64,000 nucleotides of DNA from Micromonospora echinaurantiaca (GTDB lineage Bacteria > Actinomycetota > Actinomycetes > Mycobacteriales > Micromonosporaceae): assembly GCF_900090235.1 (NCBI RefSeq), contig NZ_LT607750.1:248001-312000 (forward strand). The letters are read 5' to 3'. Shown here piece after piece: positions 49,685 to 57,842 of this stretch. The notes under the pieces are model-generated. The model was not told where the DNA came from. It made no database searches and was given only the letters and a program-made list of their open reading frames with translations. The translations under genes were made by a program, and so were the position numbers. Numbering within the stretch: the stretch's first letter is position 1; every line of letters starts with the position of its first letter.

Positions 49685-49709
49685 GTGGCGACGTGGCACG
49701 CTGGTCAGC

Positions 49710-51293
49710 GTGTCCACGCTGCGCGACCTCGCCGAGGAGCACACCCGCCTCCGCCCGGCCGACATCGACCACCTGCACCGGATCGCCGGGGACTGGCAGT
49801 TGCTGTCCGACCTGTCCTTCGCCGACCTGCTGCTCTGGGTGCCGGTGGACGGCGACGGGACGTACCTCTGCGTGGCCCAGGTCCGCCCGACGACCGCCCC
49901 CACCGCGTACCTGGACGACCAGGTGGGGCGGATCGTCGGCGGGCCGGAGGTGGCCCACCTGGAGGTGGCCTACCGGCAGGGCCGGATCTGGCGGGAGGGC
50001 GACCCGGTCTGGTACGGCGACGTGCCCGCCCGGCACGAGGCGATCCCGGTCCGGCTGCGTACCGCCGACGGCGAGGCCGGTGAGGTGGTGGCCGTGGTCG
50101 GCCGGGACACCAACCTCTCCACCGCGCGTACCCCCAGCCAGCTGGAGCTGAACTACCTCACCACCGCCGACGACCTGGCCCAGATGATCGCCGACGGCAC
50201 CTTCCCGCCGCCCCGGCACCCGGGCGAGACCACGTCCGCGCCGCGGGTCGGCGACGGGCTGGTCCGGCTGGACGCCAACGGCAAGGTCACCTACGCCAGC
50301 CCGAACGCCCAGTCGGCGTACCGGCGCCTGGGCTACGCCTCGCACCTGGTGGGGGAGGATCTGGCGGCGCTGCACCGCCGGCTGGCCGGCGACCCGCTGG
50401 AGGGCACCGACGCGGCGAACGGCATCCTGGCCGCGCTGCGCGGCGAGGCGCCGCCCCGCCGGGAGATCGACGCCCGGGGCGCGACCATGCTCACCCGGGC
50501 GCTGCCGCTGATGCCCGCCGGGGTGCCGATCGGCGCCCTGGTGCTGGTCCGCGACATCACCGAGGTACGCCGCCGGGACCGCGCCCTGATGACCAAGGAC
50601 GCCACCATCCGGGAGATCCACCACCGGGTGAAGAACAACCTCCAGACGGTCGCCGCGCTGCTGCGGTTGCAGGCCCGCCGGGTGGCGATGCCCGAGGCCC
50701 GGGTCGCCCTGGAGGAGTCGGTACGCCGGGTCGCCTCGATCGCCCTGGTGCACGAGACGCTCTCCATGTCCAGCGACGAGGCGGTCGAGTTCGACGGCAT
50801 CGTGGACCGGGTGGCCAGCGCGGCGACCGAGGTGGCCGCGGCTGAGTCGACGGTCGGCATGCGGCGCCGGGGCAGCTTCGGGGTGCTGCCCGCGGAGATC
50901 GCCACCTCGCTGGTGATGGTCCTCAACGAGCTGCTGCTCAACGCCGTCGAGCACGGCTTCCCGCCGGCCGAGACGGCCGAGACGGCCGGGGCGACCGAGG
51001 TGGCCGGGGCGGCCGACGGCGCGGAGCCGCCGGGCCCGGTGGCCAGGCCGGAGGTGGTGGTCTCGGCGCACCGGTTCCGCAAGCAGTTGCACGTCTCGGT
51101 GACCGACAACGGACGCGGGCTGCCGCCCGGGTTCGACGCCGAGCAGAGCGGACGGCTGGGGCTGCAGATCGTCCGCGCGCTGGTCACCGGCGAGCTGCGC
51201 GGCTCCATCGAGTTGCGCGACGGTGCGGAGGGCGGCACCGAGGCGGTGCTGGTCGTCCCGCTGGCCCGCAGCGCCCCCCGCTCCCCGAACTGA
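49710..51293 (+). CDS. pdtaS: PdtaS-like soluble sensor histidine kinase
   Basis: A 527-residue cytosolic kinase. An N-terminal GAF-like sensor (about 1-150) is followed by a PAS domain (about 175-290), the HisKA_2 helix with H304/H305 in R-E-I-H-H-R-V-K-N-N-L-Q-T, and a HATPase_c domain with N-E-L-L-L-N-A-V-E-H-G-F and D-N-G-R-G-L. An Ala/Glu/Thr-Pro-rich insert of about 30 residues interrupts the ATPase domain just after the N-box and has repeat-like sequence. The PdtaR partner is not in the window. In mycobacteria pdtaS is also near whiB1. Start GTG 49710. Confidence 0.9.
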   Translation: MSTLRDLAEEHTRLRPADIDHLHRIAGDWQLLSDLSFADLLLWVPVDGDGTYLCVAQVRPTTAPTAYLDDQVGRIVGGPEVAHLEVAYRQGRIWREGDPVWYGDVPARHEAIPVRLRTADGEAGEVVAVVGRDTNLSTARTPSQLELNYLTTADDLAQMIADGTFPPPRHPGETTSAPRVGDGLVRLDANGKVTYASPNAQSAYRRLGYASHLVGEDLAALHRRLAGDPLEGTDAANGILAALRGEAPPRREIDARGATMLTRALPLMPAGVPIGALVLVRDITEVRRRDRALMTKDATIREIHHRVKNNLQTVAALLRLQARRVAMPEARVALEESVRRVASIALVHETLSMSSDEAVEFDGIVDRVASAATEVAAAESTVGMRRRGSFGVLPAEIATSLVMVLNELLLNAVEHGFPPAETAETAGATEVAGAADGAEPPGPVARPEVVVSAHRFRKQLHVSVTDNGRGLPPGFDAEQSGRLGLQIVRALVTGELRGSIELRDGAEGGTEAVLVVPLARSAPRSPN

Positions 51294-51438
51294 GCCGAGT
51301 GCTGTTCCCCGGCCTGTGCCGGCTGCTGTCTCCCGGGCTGAGCCCGAGTGCTGGCCCGGGCCGGAGCCGGCCGCTGTCCGAGCTGAGCCGGCGCTGGCTC
51401 CGGGGTGGTGCGCCTTGGCCGAGAGCCGCCGCGTGCGG

Positions 51439-53103
51439 TCAGCGGGTGAGCAGGGCCACGGTCAGGCCGGGACGCGGCCAGACCTGCTCGACGGTGAAGC
51501 CGTCGCGCAGCGCCGCGCCCTTCGCGCCGGGCACGGCGGCCACCGGGTCCGCCCGGCGGCCGGCGACGACCAGCCAGACCCGCTCGGCACCGGCCAGGCA
51601 CTGCGCCGGCCGGTCGCACTCGGCGGCCCACAGGTCGCCCCGGCGGGCCTGATCCCGGGTCACCAGCACGTCGTCGGGACGCCGGTCGCGCAGGTGGTAC
51701 CGGAGGCCGAGGTCGAGGAAGAGCCAGCTCTCCCGGGGTGAGTAGACGACCGCGTCGCCGGGGCGCTGGTTCGCCGCGACCACCCCGGCCGCCGCCCGGT
51801 AGTCGACCGGGGCGCTGCGCGGCCATTCGTGGGTCCGTCGCAGCGCCGCCTGGTCGGGCAGGCCGAGCAGCCCGGCGAGCGCCACCACGGCCAGCGCCGC
51901 GGGCAGCCGCACCGGGGCCAGCGCCGCGCCGGCCAGCAGGGCGGCGAACGGCACCACGAAGACCAGGTACCGGGGCACCCACAGCGGCACCGCGAGACCG
52001 GCGGCGAAGACCAGCAGCACCGGCAGCAGCACCGCGCAGCCGGGCAGCAGGGCACGTCGGCCCCACCGAGCGGCCCCGAGCGCGGCGAGGCCGACCAGCA
52101 GGCCACCCACGACGCCGCTCTGCGCCACCCCGCCGGCCAGCGCCGGCAGGTCCTCCGGTCGGGCGGTGTCCACCCAGTCCAGCTGCCGGGACCGCTGCCC
52201 GGCGGCGACCAGCACCAGCGGGGTCAGCAGCAGCGCGGCCGGCAGCAGGGCGAGCAACCACCACAATGGACGACGCCACGTCCCGGCCGCGCCGGGACCG
52301 CCCGCGGCGCCGGGACCGCCCCTGGTGGCGGGACCGCTCGCGCTGGCGGGACCGACCGGGGCGTCAGGCCCGCCCGAGATACCGGGACCGCCCGAGATAC
52401 CGGGACCGTTCGGGGCGCCGGGACCGCCCGGGGCGTCCGCCGCCGGCACACCGGCCCGGTCCGGCGTACGGCGGGCGGCGAGCACCGCCACCGCGTGCGC
52501 GGCGAGCAGGGTGAGGGCGATCAGGTGGGTGAGCCCGAGCGCGGCGACCGCGGCCGCGTACCCGGCCCAGCGCGCCCATCCGGGCCGGCGCAGCGCCTCG
52601 ACCAGCAGCAGCGTGGCCAGCACCGCGAGGAACGTGGCCAGCGCGTACGGCCGGGCCTCCTGGCCGTACCGGGAGGTGCCGGGGAGCACCGCGAAGAGCA
52701 GCCCGCCGAGCAGCCCGGCTCGGGCGTCGCCGAGGCGCTGCCCGAGGAGCGCGGTGAGCCCGGCCGCCGCCGCCATGGCCAGCGCGGCGGGCAGCCGCAG
52801 CGCGGTCACCGAGTCGCCGACGACCGCCACCCAGCCGTGCATGACCAGGTAGTACGGCCCGGTCGCGGCGTCGATGGCGCCGGTCAGCCGGACCAGGTCG
52901 CCCACCGACCGGGTGGCCGCGCTCCAGGTGGCCAGCTCGTCCCGCCACAGTTGGGCGCGGCCGATCCCGGCGACGGTGACCAGCAGCGTCAGCAAGGCCG
53001 GCCACGGCCAGACCGGCAGGGATCGAGCGGTCCGCCCGCGGCCGCTGACGCCGGGCTCCGCATGGGCCACCCGGGGTCGCAACTTCTCGGACAATCTGCC
53101 CAC
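51439..53103 (-). CDS. GT39-like polyprenyl-phosphate glycosyltransferase
   Basis: A 554-residue membrane protein with about 10 helices. An early extracytoplasmic loop carries W-R-D-E-L-A-T-W-S-A, the acidic pair of the PMT/ArnT-type (GT39) active site, and R-Y-G-Q-E-A-R-P-Y-A-L follows. A Gly-Pro-rich insert of about 50 residues (residues of about 235-285) sits in a loop; it is encoded in part by an 18-bp tandem repeat. The C-terminal domain after the last helix is soluble. GTG 53103 is the likely start, with GAAGG upstream. It transfers sugar from a lipid carrier; acceptor unknown. Confidence 0.82.
   Translation of the reverse strand: MGRLSEKLRPRVAHAEPGVSGRGRTARSLPVWPWPALLTLLVTVAGIGRAQLWRDELATWSAATRSVGDLVRLTGAIDAATGPYYLVMHGWVAVVGDSVTALRLPAALAMAAAAGLTALLGQRLGDARAGLLGGLLFAVLPGTSRYGQEARPYALATFLAVLATLLLVEALRRPGWARWAGYAAAVAALGLTHLIALTLLAAHAVAVLAARRTPDRAGVPAADAPGGPGAPNGPGISGGPGISGGPDAPVGPASASGPATRGGPGAAGGPGAAGTWRRPLWWLLALLPAALLLTPLVLVAAGQRSRQLDWVDTARPEDLPALAGGVAQSGVVGGLLVGLAALGAARWGRRALLPGCAVLLPVLLVFAAGLAVPLWVPRYLVFVVPFAALLAGAALAPVRLPAALAVVALAGLLGLPDQAALRRTHEWPRSAPVDYRAAAGVVAANQRPGDAVVYSPRESWLFLDLGLRYHLRDRRPDDVLVTRDQARRGDLWAAECDRPAQCLAGAERVWLVVAGRRADPVAAVPGAKGAALRDGFTVEQVWPRPGLTVALLTR
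52371..52406. repeat. 18-bp tandem repeat inside the GT39 gene
   Basis: Two exact copies of cgcccgagataccgggac plus several diverged ones either side (52300-52440). It encodes G-G-P-G-I-S units and can change length without breaking the frame. Confidence 0.75.
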
Positions 53104-53278
53104 CTGTCGAGCCTTCCACACGGCCGTCCGTCCGCGCGGGCGCGCAGGCGATCGCCCAACCTGAGGCGGTGGCGGGCACGACGGCGGGTGGACGGCACGT
53201 CGCGGCCCGCTCGCCCGTGATGTGGGATCCGGCACGCGGTCATTGGTCGGCCCGCTCGGGGTGTGGCAGCATGACCTC

Positions 53279-53365
53279 ATGACCGCCGCTGTCGTCCGCC
53301 GCTTCGTGGCCCGCCGCCACGTCGACTACGGCCGCGTGCGCAGCGCGATCTGTCCGGCCCACTGA
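53279..53365 (+). CDS. cysteine-type leader peptide of the sulfur operon (28 aa)
   Basis: A 28-residue peptide ending R-R-H-V-D-Y-G-R-V-R-S-A-I-C-P-A-H. The R-R-H-V-D-x-x-R-V-x-S-A-x-C pattern is that of the small leader peptides found before cysteine and sulfite-reduction genes in actinobacteria. A lone cysteine codon (TGT) lies three codons before the end. The 133 bp between its stop and the reductase gene hold two hairpins. A role in sensing cysteinyl-tRNA during translation is established for related leaders in mycobacteria and inferred here. Confidence 0.8.
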   Translation: MTAAVVRRFVARRHVDYGRVRSAICPAH

Positions 53366-53367
53366 CG

Positions 53368-53448
53368 ACGCCCGACCCATCCGTCTCGGGCGCGCTTCCG
53401 CGCCGGCCTCCACGACAACGCCGTCCACGGCCCGTACGCCACGGGCCG
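53368..53448 (+). promoter_or_regulatory. attenuator-like hairpins after the leader peptide
   Basis: cgcccga and tcgggcg (about 53368-53391) form one 7-bp hairpin; cggcccgt (53428-53435) with acgggccg (53441-53448) forms a perfect 8-bp hairpin. Neither has a U-tract. They are candidates for leader-peptide-coupled control of the reductase gene. Confidence 0.45.
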
Positions 53449-53498
53449 GCCGTCGCGTATCGCGCTCTCCACCCGCGCAGACAACGGAGGACGCCGCG

Positions 53499-55211
53499 AT
53501 GGCGGTCAGCAGCATCCCGGCCCGGCCCGGGGACCCGACGGCGCGACCCGCCCGGGCCCCCCGCCGGCAGCGGGGCGAGGGCCAGTGGGCGCTCGGTCAC
53601 CGCGAACCGCTCAACGCCAACGAGCGGACCAAGAAGGACGACGACCCGCTGAACGTGCGGGCCCGGATCGAGAACATCTACGCCCACCAGGGCTTCGCCT
53701 CCATCGACCCGGCCGACCTGCGTGGCCGGTTCCGCTGGTGGGGCCTCTACACCCAGCGCAAGGCCGGCATCGACGGCGGGCGCACCGCCGTGCTGGAGCC
53801 GCACGAGCTGGAGGACGAGCACTTCATGCTCCGGGTCCGGGTCGACGGCGGCCAGCTCGACCTGGCCCAGCTGCGTACCGTCGCCGAGATCTCCCGGGAG
53901 TTCGCGCGGGACACCGCCGACATCACCGACCGGCAGAACATCCAGTTCCACTGGATCCGGGTCGAGGACATGCCGGAGATCTGGCGCCGGCTCGAGGCGG
54001 TCGGCCTGCAGACCACCGAGGCGTGCGGCGACTGCCCCCGGGTGGTGCTCGGCAGTCCGGTCGCCGGCGTGGCCGAGGCTGAGCTGCTCGACCCGGCCCC
54101 GGCGCTCGACGAGATCGTCCGCCGGTACGTCGGCAACCCGGACTTCTCCAACCTGCCGCGCAAGTTCAAGACCTCCATCTCCTGGCTGGTGGACACCCCG
54201 TACGAGGCGAACGACGTGGCCTTCCTCGGCGTCGAGCACCCCGACCACGGCCCCGGCTTCGACGTCTGGGTCGGCGGTGGCCTCTCCACCAACCCGATGC
54301 TGGCCAAGCGGCTCGGGGTGTGGGTCCCGCTGGCCGAGGTGCCGGACGTCTGGGCCGGCGTGGTGGGCATCTTCCGTGACTACGGCTACCGCCGGCTGCG
54401 CAACCGGGCCCGGCTGAAGTTCCTGGTCGCCGACTGGGGGGTGGAGCGGTTCCGCGAGGTGCTGGAGAAGGAGTACCTCGGCCGGGCCCTGCTCGACGGT
54501 CCCGCGCCGGAGCTGCCGGAGAAGCCGGTCGACCACATCGGGGTGCACCGGCAGCGCGACGGCCGGCACTACGTCGGGGCCGCCCCGGTGGTGGGGCGGG
54601 TCTCCGGCGGGCAACTGGCCCGGCTCGCCGACGTGATCGAGGCGCACGGCAGCGGTCGGATCCGGCTCACCCCGTACCAGAAGCTGCTGGTGCTGGACGT
54701 GCCGGCGGAGCGGACCGAGCCGCTGATCGACGCGCTGCGGGAGATCGGCCTGGAGGCCCGGCCGTCGGCCTGGCGGCGCGGCACCATGGCCTGCACCGGC
54801 CTCGAGTACTGCAAGCTCGCCATCGTCGAGACCAAGGCCCGTGGTGAGGAACTGGTGGCCCGGCTGGAGGAGCGGCTGCGCGACTTCGACGCGGACATCT
54901 CGATCCACCTCAACGGCTGCCCGAACGCCTGCGCCCGCACCCAGGTCGCCGACATCGGGCTGAAGGGCCAGCTGGTGGTCGGCCCGGACGGCCGGCAGGT
55001 GGAGGGCTTCCAGGTGCACCTCGGCGGCGGCCTCGGCATGGCCGAGGGGCAGACCGCCGGCTTCGGCCGCAAGCTGCGCGGCCTCAAGACCACCGCCGAG
55101 GAGCTTCCGCCGTACGTGGAACGGCTGGCCCGCCGCTACCTGGCCGGCCGGCGCGCGGGCGAGGCGTTCGCCCAGTGGGTGATCAGAGTCGACGAGGAGG
55201 AACTGCGATGA
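53499..55211 (+). CDS. sirA: ferredoxin-dependent assimilatory sulfite/nitrite reductase
   Basis: A 570-residue siroheme/[4Fe-4S] reductase. Cluster and siroheme ligands are C432 and C438 (A-C-T-G-L-E-Y-C-K-L-A) and C474 and C478 (N-G-C-P-N-A-C). The tandem ferrodoxin-like half-domains are seen in the repeated D-L-A-Q-L-R-T-V-A and A-R-L-A-D-V-I-E-A-H. The context (leader peptide, CysH and the chelatase) makes sulfite the substrate rather than nitrite. GGAGG before the ATG fixes the start. It reduces sulfite to sulfide. The stop overlaps the ATG of a short repeat-encoded ORF. Confidence 0.95.
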   Translation: MAVSSIPARPGDPTARPARAPRRQRGEGQWALGHREPLNANERTKKDDDPLNVRARIENIYAHQGFASIDPADLRGRFRWWGLYTQRKAGIDGGRTAVLEPHELEDEHFMLRVRVDGGQLDLAQLRTVAEISREFARDTADITDRQNIQFHWIRVEDMPEIWRRLEAVGLQTTEACGDCPRVVLGSPVAGVAEAELLDPAPALDEIVRRYVGNPDFSNLPRKFKTSISWLVDTPYEANDVAFLGVEHPDHGPGFDVWVGGGLSTNPMLAKRLGVWVPLAEVPDVWAGVVGIFRDYGYRRLRNRARLKFLVADWGVERFREVLEKEYLGRALLDGPAPELPEKPVDHIGVHRQRDGRHYVGAAPVVGRVSGGQLARLADVIEAHGSGRIRLTPYQKLLVLDVPAERTEPLIDALREIGLEARPSAWRRGTMACTGLEYCKLAIVETKARGEELVARLEERLRDFDADISIHLNGCPNACARTQVADIGLKGQLVVGPDGRQVEGFQVHLGGGLGMAEGQTAGFGRKLRGLKTTAEELPPYVERLARRYLAGRRAGEAFAQWVIRVDEEELR

Positions 55212-55290
55212 GCGAGCGGAGCGAGCGAATCATCAGGCTCAGCGCGAAGGTGCCTCATGACGACACGGAGCGAAGCGGGGTGCCGGCATG
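55208..55290 (+). repeat. inserted repeat carrying a 27-codon ORF
   Basis: Between the reductase and the zinc-ribbon gene lies a stretch with gcgagcgg/gcgagcga units that reads M-S-E-R-S-E-R-I-I-R-L-S-A-K-V-P-H-D-D then stops at the next gene's start. Its ATG and stop overlap both neighbours (ATGA on either side). I recall similar sequence at many gene ends in Micromonospora, so it looks like a dispersed element that keeps coupling; not checked. Confidence 0.6.
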
Positions 55291-55449
55291 AGCAGCGAGT
55301 ACCGAGCGGCACCCCTGTACTGCCCATACTGCGGCGAGGAGGACCTGCGGCCGAGCGAGGAGGGCCACGGCGCCTGGGAGTGCCACGGCTGCGCCCGGGT
55401 GTTCACCGTCCGGTTCAACGGCCTGCTGTCCCGGGCGGTGACCCGATGA
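55288..55449 (+). CDS. zinc-ribbon protein of the sulfate-assimilation operon (53 aa)
   Basis: A 53-residue protein with C-P-Y-C-G-E-E-D-L-R-P-S-E-E-G and W-E-C-H-G-C, a four-cysteine zinc ribbon, ending V-R-F-N-G-L-L. Homologous small proteins sit between sulfite reductase and cysH in Streptomyces, as I recall. Its ATG overlaps the preceding stop and its stop overlaps the cysH ATG, so it is coupled to both. A chaperone or electron-transfer helper role for the reductases is inferred only from position. Confidence 0.88.
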   Translation: MSSEYRAAPLYCPYCGEEDLRPSEEGHGAWECHGCARVFTVRFNGLLSRAVTR

Positions 55450-56207
55450 GCCTGGTGTCCGCGGCGAACCTCGGACTGGTCGGCGTCGGCGGGCCCCGGC
55501 CGGCCGACCCGGCCCGGCGGAGCCCCGACGAGCTGCGCGCGCTGGCCGAGCGGGCCGGCCGGGAACTGGAGGGCGCGCCCGCCCAGGAGATCGCCCGGTG
55601 GGCGGCGGAGACCTTCGGCGACCGGTTCTGTGTGACCAGCTCGATGGCCGACGCCGTGCTGGCCCACCTGGTGTCCCGGGTCGCGCCCGGGGTGGACGTG
55701 GTCTTCCTCGACACCGGGCTGCACTTTCCCGAGACGCTGCGGGTCCGCGACGAGGTGGCCCGGACGCTGCCGGTGACCGTGCGGTCGATCCGCCCCCGGC
55801 TGACCGTCGGCCAGCAGGACGGCGAGTACGGCCCGCGGCTGTTCAACCGGTCCCCGGACGACTGCTGCCAGCTGCGCAAGGTGGAGCCGCTGGAGCGGGC
55901 CCTGGCCGGCTACGACGCCTGGGCCGCCGGACTGCGCCGGGACGAGTCGCCGACCCGGGCGAACACGCCGGTGGTGGCCTTCGACCCGCGGCGGGGCAAG
56001 GTCAAGGTGAACCCGATCGCGGCCTGGACCCAGGCCGACGTGGACGGCTACATCGCCCGCTGGAACATCCCGGTCAACGAGCTGTTCAAGCAGGGCTACG
56101 GCTCGATCGGCTGCTGGCCGTGCACCCGGCGCACCAAGGCGGGCGAGGACCCGCGGGCCGGCCGCTGGGCGATGTTCGAGAAGACCGAGTGCGGGCTGCA
56201 CGTCTGA
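55446..56207 (+). CDS. cysH: APS/PAPS reductase CysH
   Basis: A 253-residue reductase that converts APS to sulfite. The [4Fe-4S] cysteine set is C140-C141 in D-D-C-C-Q-L-R-K and C223-x2-C226 in G-C-W-P-C-T, which marks the APS-using (bacterial assimilatory) type; the catalytic cysteine is C249 in the terminal E-C-G-L-H. The N-terminal S-S-M-A-D pyrophosphate loop and D-T-G-L-H-F-P-E-T are also present. The ATG overlaps the zinc-ribbon stop (ATGA). It acts just before the sulfite reductase in the pathway. Confidence 0.96.
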   Translation: MSLVSAANLGLVGVGGPRPADPARRSPDELRALAERAGRELEGAPAQEIARWAAETFGDRFCVTSSMADAVLAHLVSRVAPGVDVVFLDTGLHFPETLRVRDEVARTLPVTVRSIRPRLTVGQQDGEYGPRLFNRSPDDCCQLRKVEPLERALAGYDAWAAGLRRDESPTRANTPVVAFDPRRGKVKVNPIAAWTQADVDGYIARWNIPVNELFKQGYGSIGCWPCTRRTKAGEDPRAGRWAMFEKTECGLHV

Positions 56208-56227
56208 CCGGGTCGGGCAGCGACCCC

Positions 56228-56980
56228 GTGGTCCTGGTCGCGCACGGCAGCCGTGATCCGCGGGCTGCCGCGGCGACCCGGGCGCTGGTCCGGGCGGTGT
56301 CGGCCGCCCGGCCCGGCACCCCGGTGCTGGCCAGCTGGCTGGACCACACCCGGCCCGGGCCGGCCGAGGTGCTCCGGTCGCTGGCGTCCGCCGGGCACCC
56401 CCGGGCGGTCCTGGTGCCGCTGCTGCTGACCGCCGCGTACCACCGGCGGGTGGACATCCCGGCGGCGGTCGCGGCGGCCCGGGAGGCCGGCCCGCCGATC
56501 GCGGTACGTGTCACCGACGTGCTCGGCCCGACCGGCGGCGCGGTGGACGGCGGCCTGCTGACGGCCCTGGACCGCAGGTTGGGCGAGGCCGGGCCCGGCC
56601 GCTACGACGCGCTGGTGCTGGCGGCGGCGGGCACCCGGGATCCGGCGGCCCGGTGCTCGGTGGGTCGGGTCGCCGCCGCGCTCGGCGACCGGCTCGGCCT
56701 GCCGAGCCGGGTCTCGTACGCCTCGGCGGCCCCGCCGGACACCGCGGCGGCGGTGGCCCGGCTGCGGGCCGGCGGCGCCCGCCGGGTGGCCGTGTCCGCG
56801 TACTTCCTGGCCCCCGGCCTGTTCCACGACGCGGTGGCGGCGGCGGCCCGGGACGCCGGGGCGGTGGCGGTGGCCGACCCGCTGACCGACGCCCCGGAAC
56901 TGGCCGACCTGGTGCTGCGTCGGGTCGACGCCGGCGCGGCGGTCACCTGGCGTGACGATGCCGGCGACCACGCGGCGTGA
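56228..56980 (+). CDS. sirohydrochlorin chelatase-like protein (CbiX/SirB)
   Basis: A 250-residue two-domain CbiX-type protein. The N-terminal L-V-A-H-G-S-R-D-P-R gives the metal-binding histidine, with P-L-L-L-T-A-A-Y-H-R-R-V-D as the second, and the C-terminal half repeats the fold with L-A-A-A-G-T-R-D-P and S-A-Y-F-L-A-P-G-L-F-H. It would insert iron into sirohydrochlorin to make the siroheme needed by the upstream sulfite reductase. GTG 56228 is chosen because it gives V-V-L-V-A-H-G at the start; an in-frame CTG overlapping the cysH stop (56204) is a less likely alternative. Confidence 0.85.
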   Translation: MVLVAHGSRDPRAAAATRALVRAVSAARPGTPVLASWLDHTRPGPAEVLRSLASAGHPRAVLVPLLLTAAYHRRVDIPAAVAAAREAGPPIAVRVTDVLGPTGGAVDGGLLTALDRRLGEAGPGRYDALVLAAAGTRDPAARCSVGRVAAALGDRLGLPSRVSYASAAPPDTAAAVARLRAGGARRVAVSAYFLAPGLFHDAVAAAARDAGAVAVADPLTDAPELADLVLRRVDAGAAVTWRDDAGDHAA

Positions 56981-57089
56981 CGATGCGGTCGACCACGGGA
57001 CGTGACGGCGATGCCGACCGCTCGGGCGGGGGCGTGGCGATGATCGGGGCACTGTCGAATTCGACGACCGACAATGCCCCGGACAGCAG

Positions 57090-57119
57090 AACGCCCCGGC
57101 GGGTCGACCCGCCGGGGCG
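57090..57119 (-). terminator. palindromic terminator of whiB1
   Basis: A 30-base perfect palindrome (acgccccggcgggtc and its complement) begins 19 bases past the whiB1 stop. It also separates the convergent chelatase gene. Confidence 0.8.
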
Positions 57120-57137
57120 TGAAGCTTGGTGCGTGGT

Positions 57138-57395
57138 TCAGGCGGAGTGAGCGCGCAGCACCCGGAGGCCACCGCGACGCTTGACGGCGCGCCGCTCCTC
57201 CTCGCTCATCCCGCCCCAGACGCCAGCGTCCTGACCGGACTCGAGCGCCCACTGCAGGCACTGGTCGGTCACGGAGCAGCGCCGGCAGACGGCCTTGGCC
57301 TGCTCGACCTGCAGGAGAGCCGGGCCGGACGTCCCGATCGGGAAGAACAGCTCCGGGTCCTCGTCGCGGCAGACAGCATGGTGACGCCAGTCCAT
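57138..57395 (-). CDS. whiB1: WhiB1-type regulator (essential, NO-sensing)
   Basis: An 85-residue WhiB protein that begins M-D-W-R-H-H-A-V-C-R-D-E-D-P-E-L-F-F, nearly the M. tuberculosis WhiB1 start. Cluster cysteines are C9, C37, C40 and C46, and G-V-W-G-G lies near 58-62. The C-terminus is basic (K-R-R-G-G-L-R-V-L-R). WhiB1 binds the principal sigma factor and senses nitric oxide. ATG 57395 is chosen from this homology; GAGGAG is 10 bases upstream. Its 5' region is unusually long and carries a CRP-like palindrome. Confidence 0.96.
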   Translation of the reverse strand: MDWRHHAVCRDEDPELFFPIGTSGPALLQVEQAKAVCRRCSVTDQCLQWALESGQDAGVWGGMSEEERRAVKRRGGLRVLRAHSA

Positions 57396-57557
57396 GGCGG
57401 CAACACTCCTCATTCTGGATGGGTGGCAGATATTGCTTTGGTGCTTTTTCCTATATGCATCCGCAGCGCCGACGGTGACGGTTCGCGTCCGGCTATTCGG
57501 CACTGCGTGAGCAGGCTGCTGGCCCCGCGGACCTGCTGGAAAGGCTCAAACCTGCCG

Positions 57558-57588
57558 AGCATATCCAGGCAATGTCCCGGTAACTCAA
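57558..57588 (-). promoter_or_regulatory. main candidate promoter of whiB1
   Basis: -35 TTGAGT (57588-57583), 19-base spacer, -10 TATGCT (57563-57558). Transcription would start near 57551. Confidence 0.5.
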
Positions 57589-57595
57589 GTTCGCT

Positions 57596-57611
57596 TGTGA
57601 ATACTTTCACG
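57596..57611 (-). promoter_or_regulatory. CRP-like binding site upstream of whiB1
   Basis: TGTGA-ATACTT-TCACG on the plus strand, a one-base variant of the CRP consensus TGTGA-N6-TCACA, centred about 52 bp upstream of the predicted start. M. tuberculosis whiB1 is controlled by CRP and cAMP, so the site is plausible. Confidence 0.6.
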
Positions 57612-57842
57612 AACTCTCGCGATGTCAAGGGTGCCGCTCGGAAAAACTCCGCGCGGTGAGCAAGCCCACAACCCATTTGTCCGGGTTCCCGAGCGCTCTG
57701 GTTACCCGGTGTACCACAGTCGAGGATCAATATAGTACAGTCCGCGTGACATTGCTGACATTTCCGGCACCTGCCTCCCGGTGTGGCGGCGCCGCGTCGG
57801 TGCGGTGCCGCGACCGCGTCGACCTAGGGCAGTACCCGAGAC

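Larger units (their letters stand above)
57396..57842. other. 447-bp regulatory region upstream of whiB1
   Basis: AT-rich by local standards and without a gene. It holds, on the minus strand, a TATGCT -10 (57558-57563) with TTGAGT -35 (57583-57588, spacer 19), the CRP-like site just upstream, a TATAGG-like box nearer the gene (about 57450), and a strong TATATT box (57729-57734) far upstream. Several promoters and a long 5' UTR of about 155 bases are likely. A minus-strand frame here starts poorly and is not called. Confidence 0.6.

Noticed and set aside
56204..56230. CTG start for the CbiX-like gene overlapping the cysH stop
   Set aside because: There is no Shine-Dalgarno at the right distance, and GTG 56228 already gives the family N-terminus; unlike rsgA, no conserved sequence is lost.
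57410..57730. Minus-strand frame of 106 codons upstream of whiB1
   Set aside because: No Shine-Dalgarno, poor codon composition, and the segment holds promoter elements and a CRP-like site.
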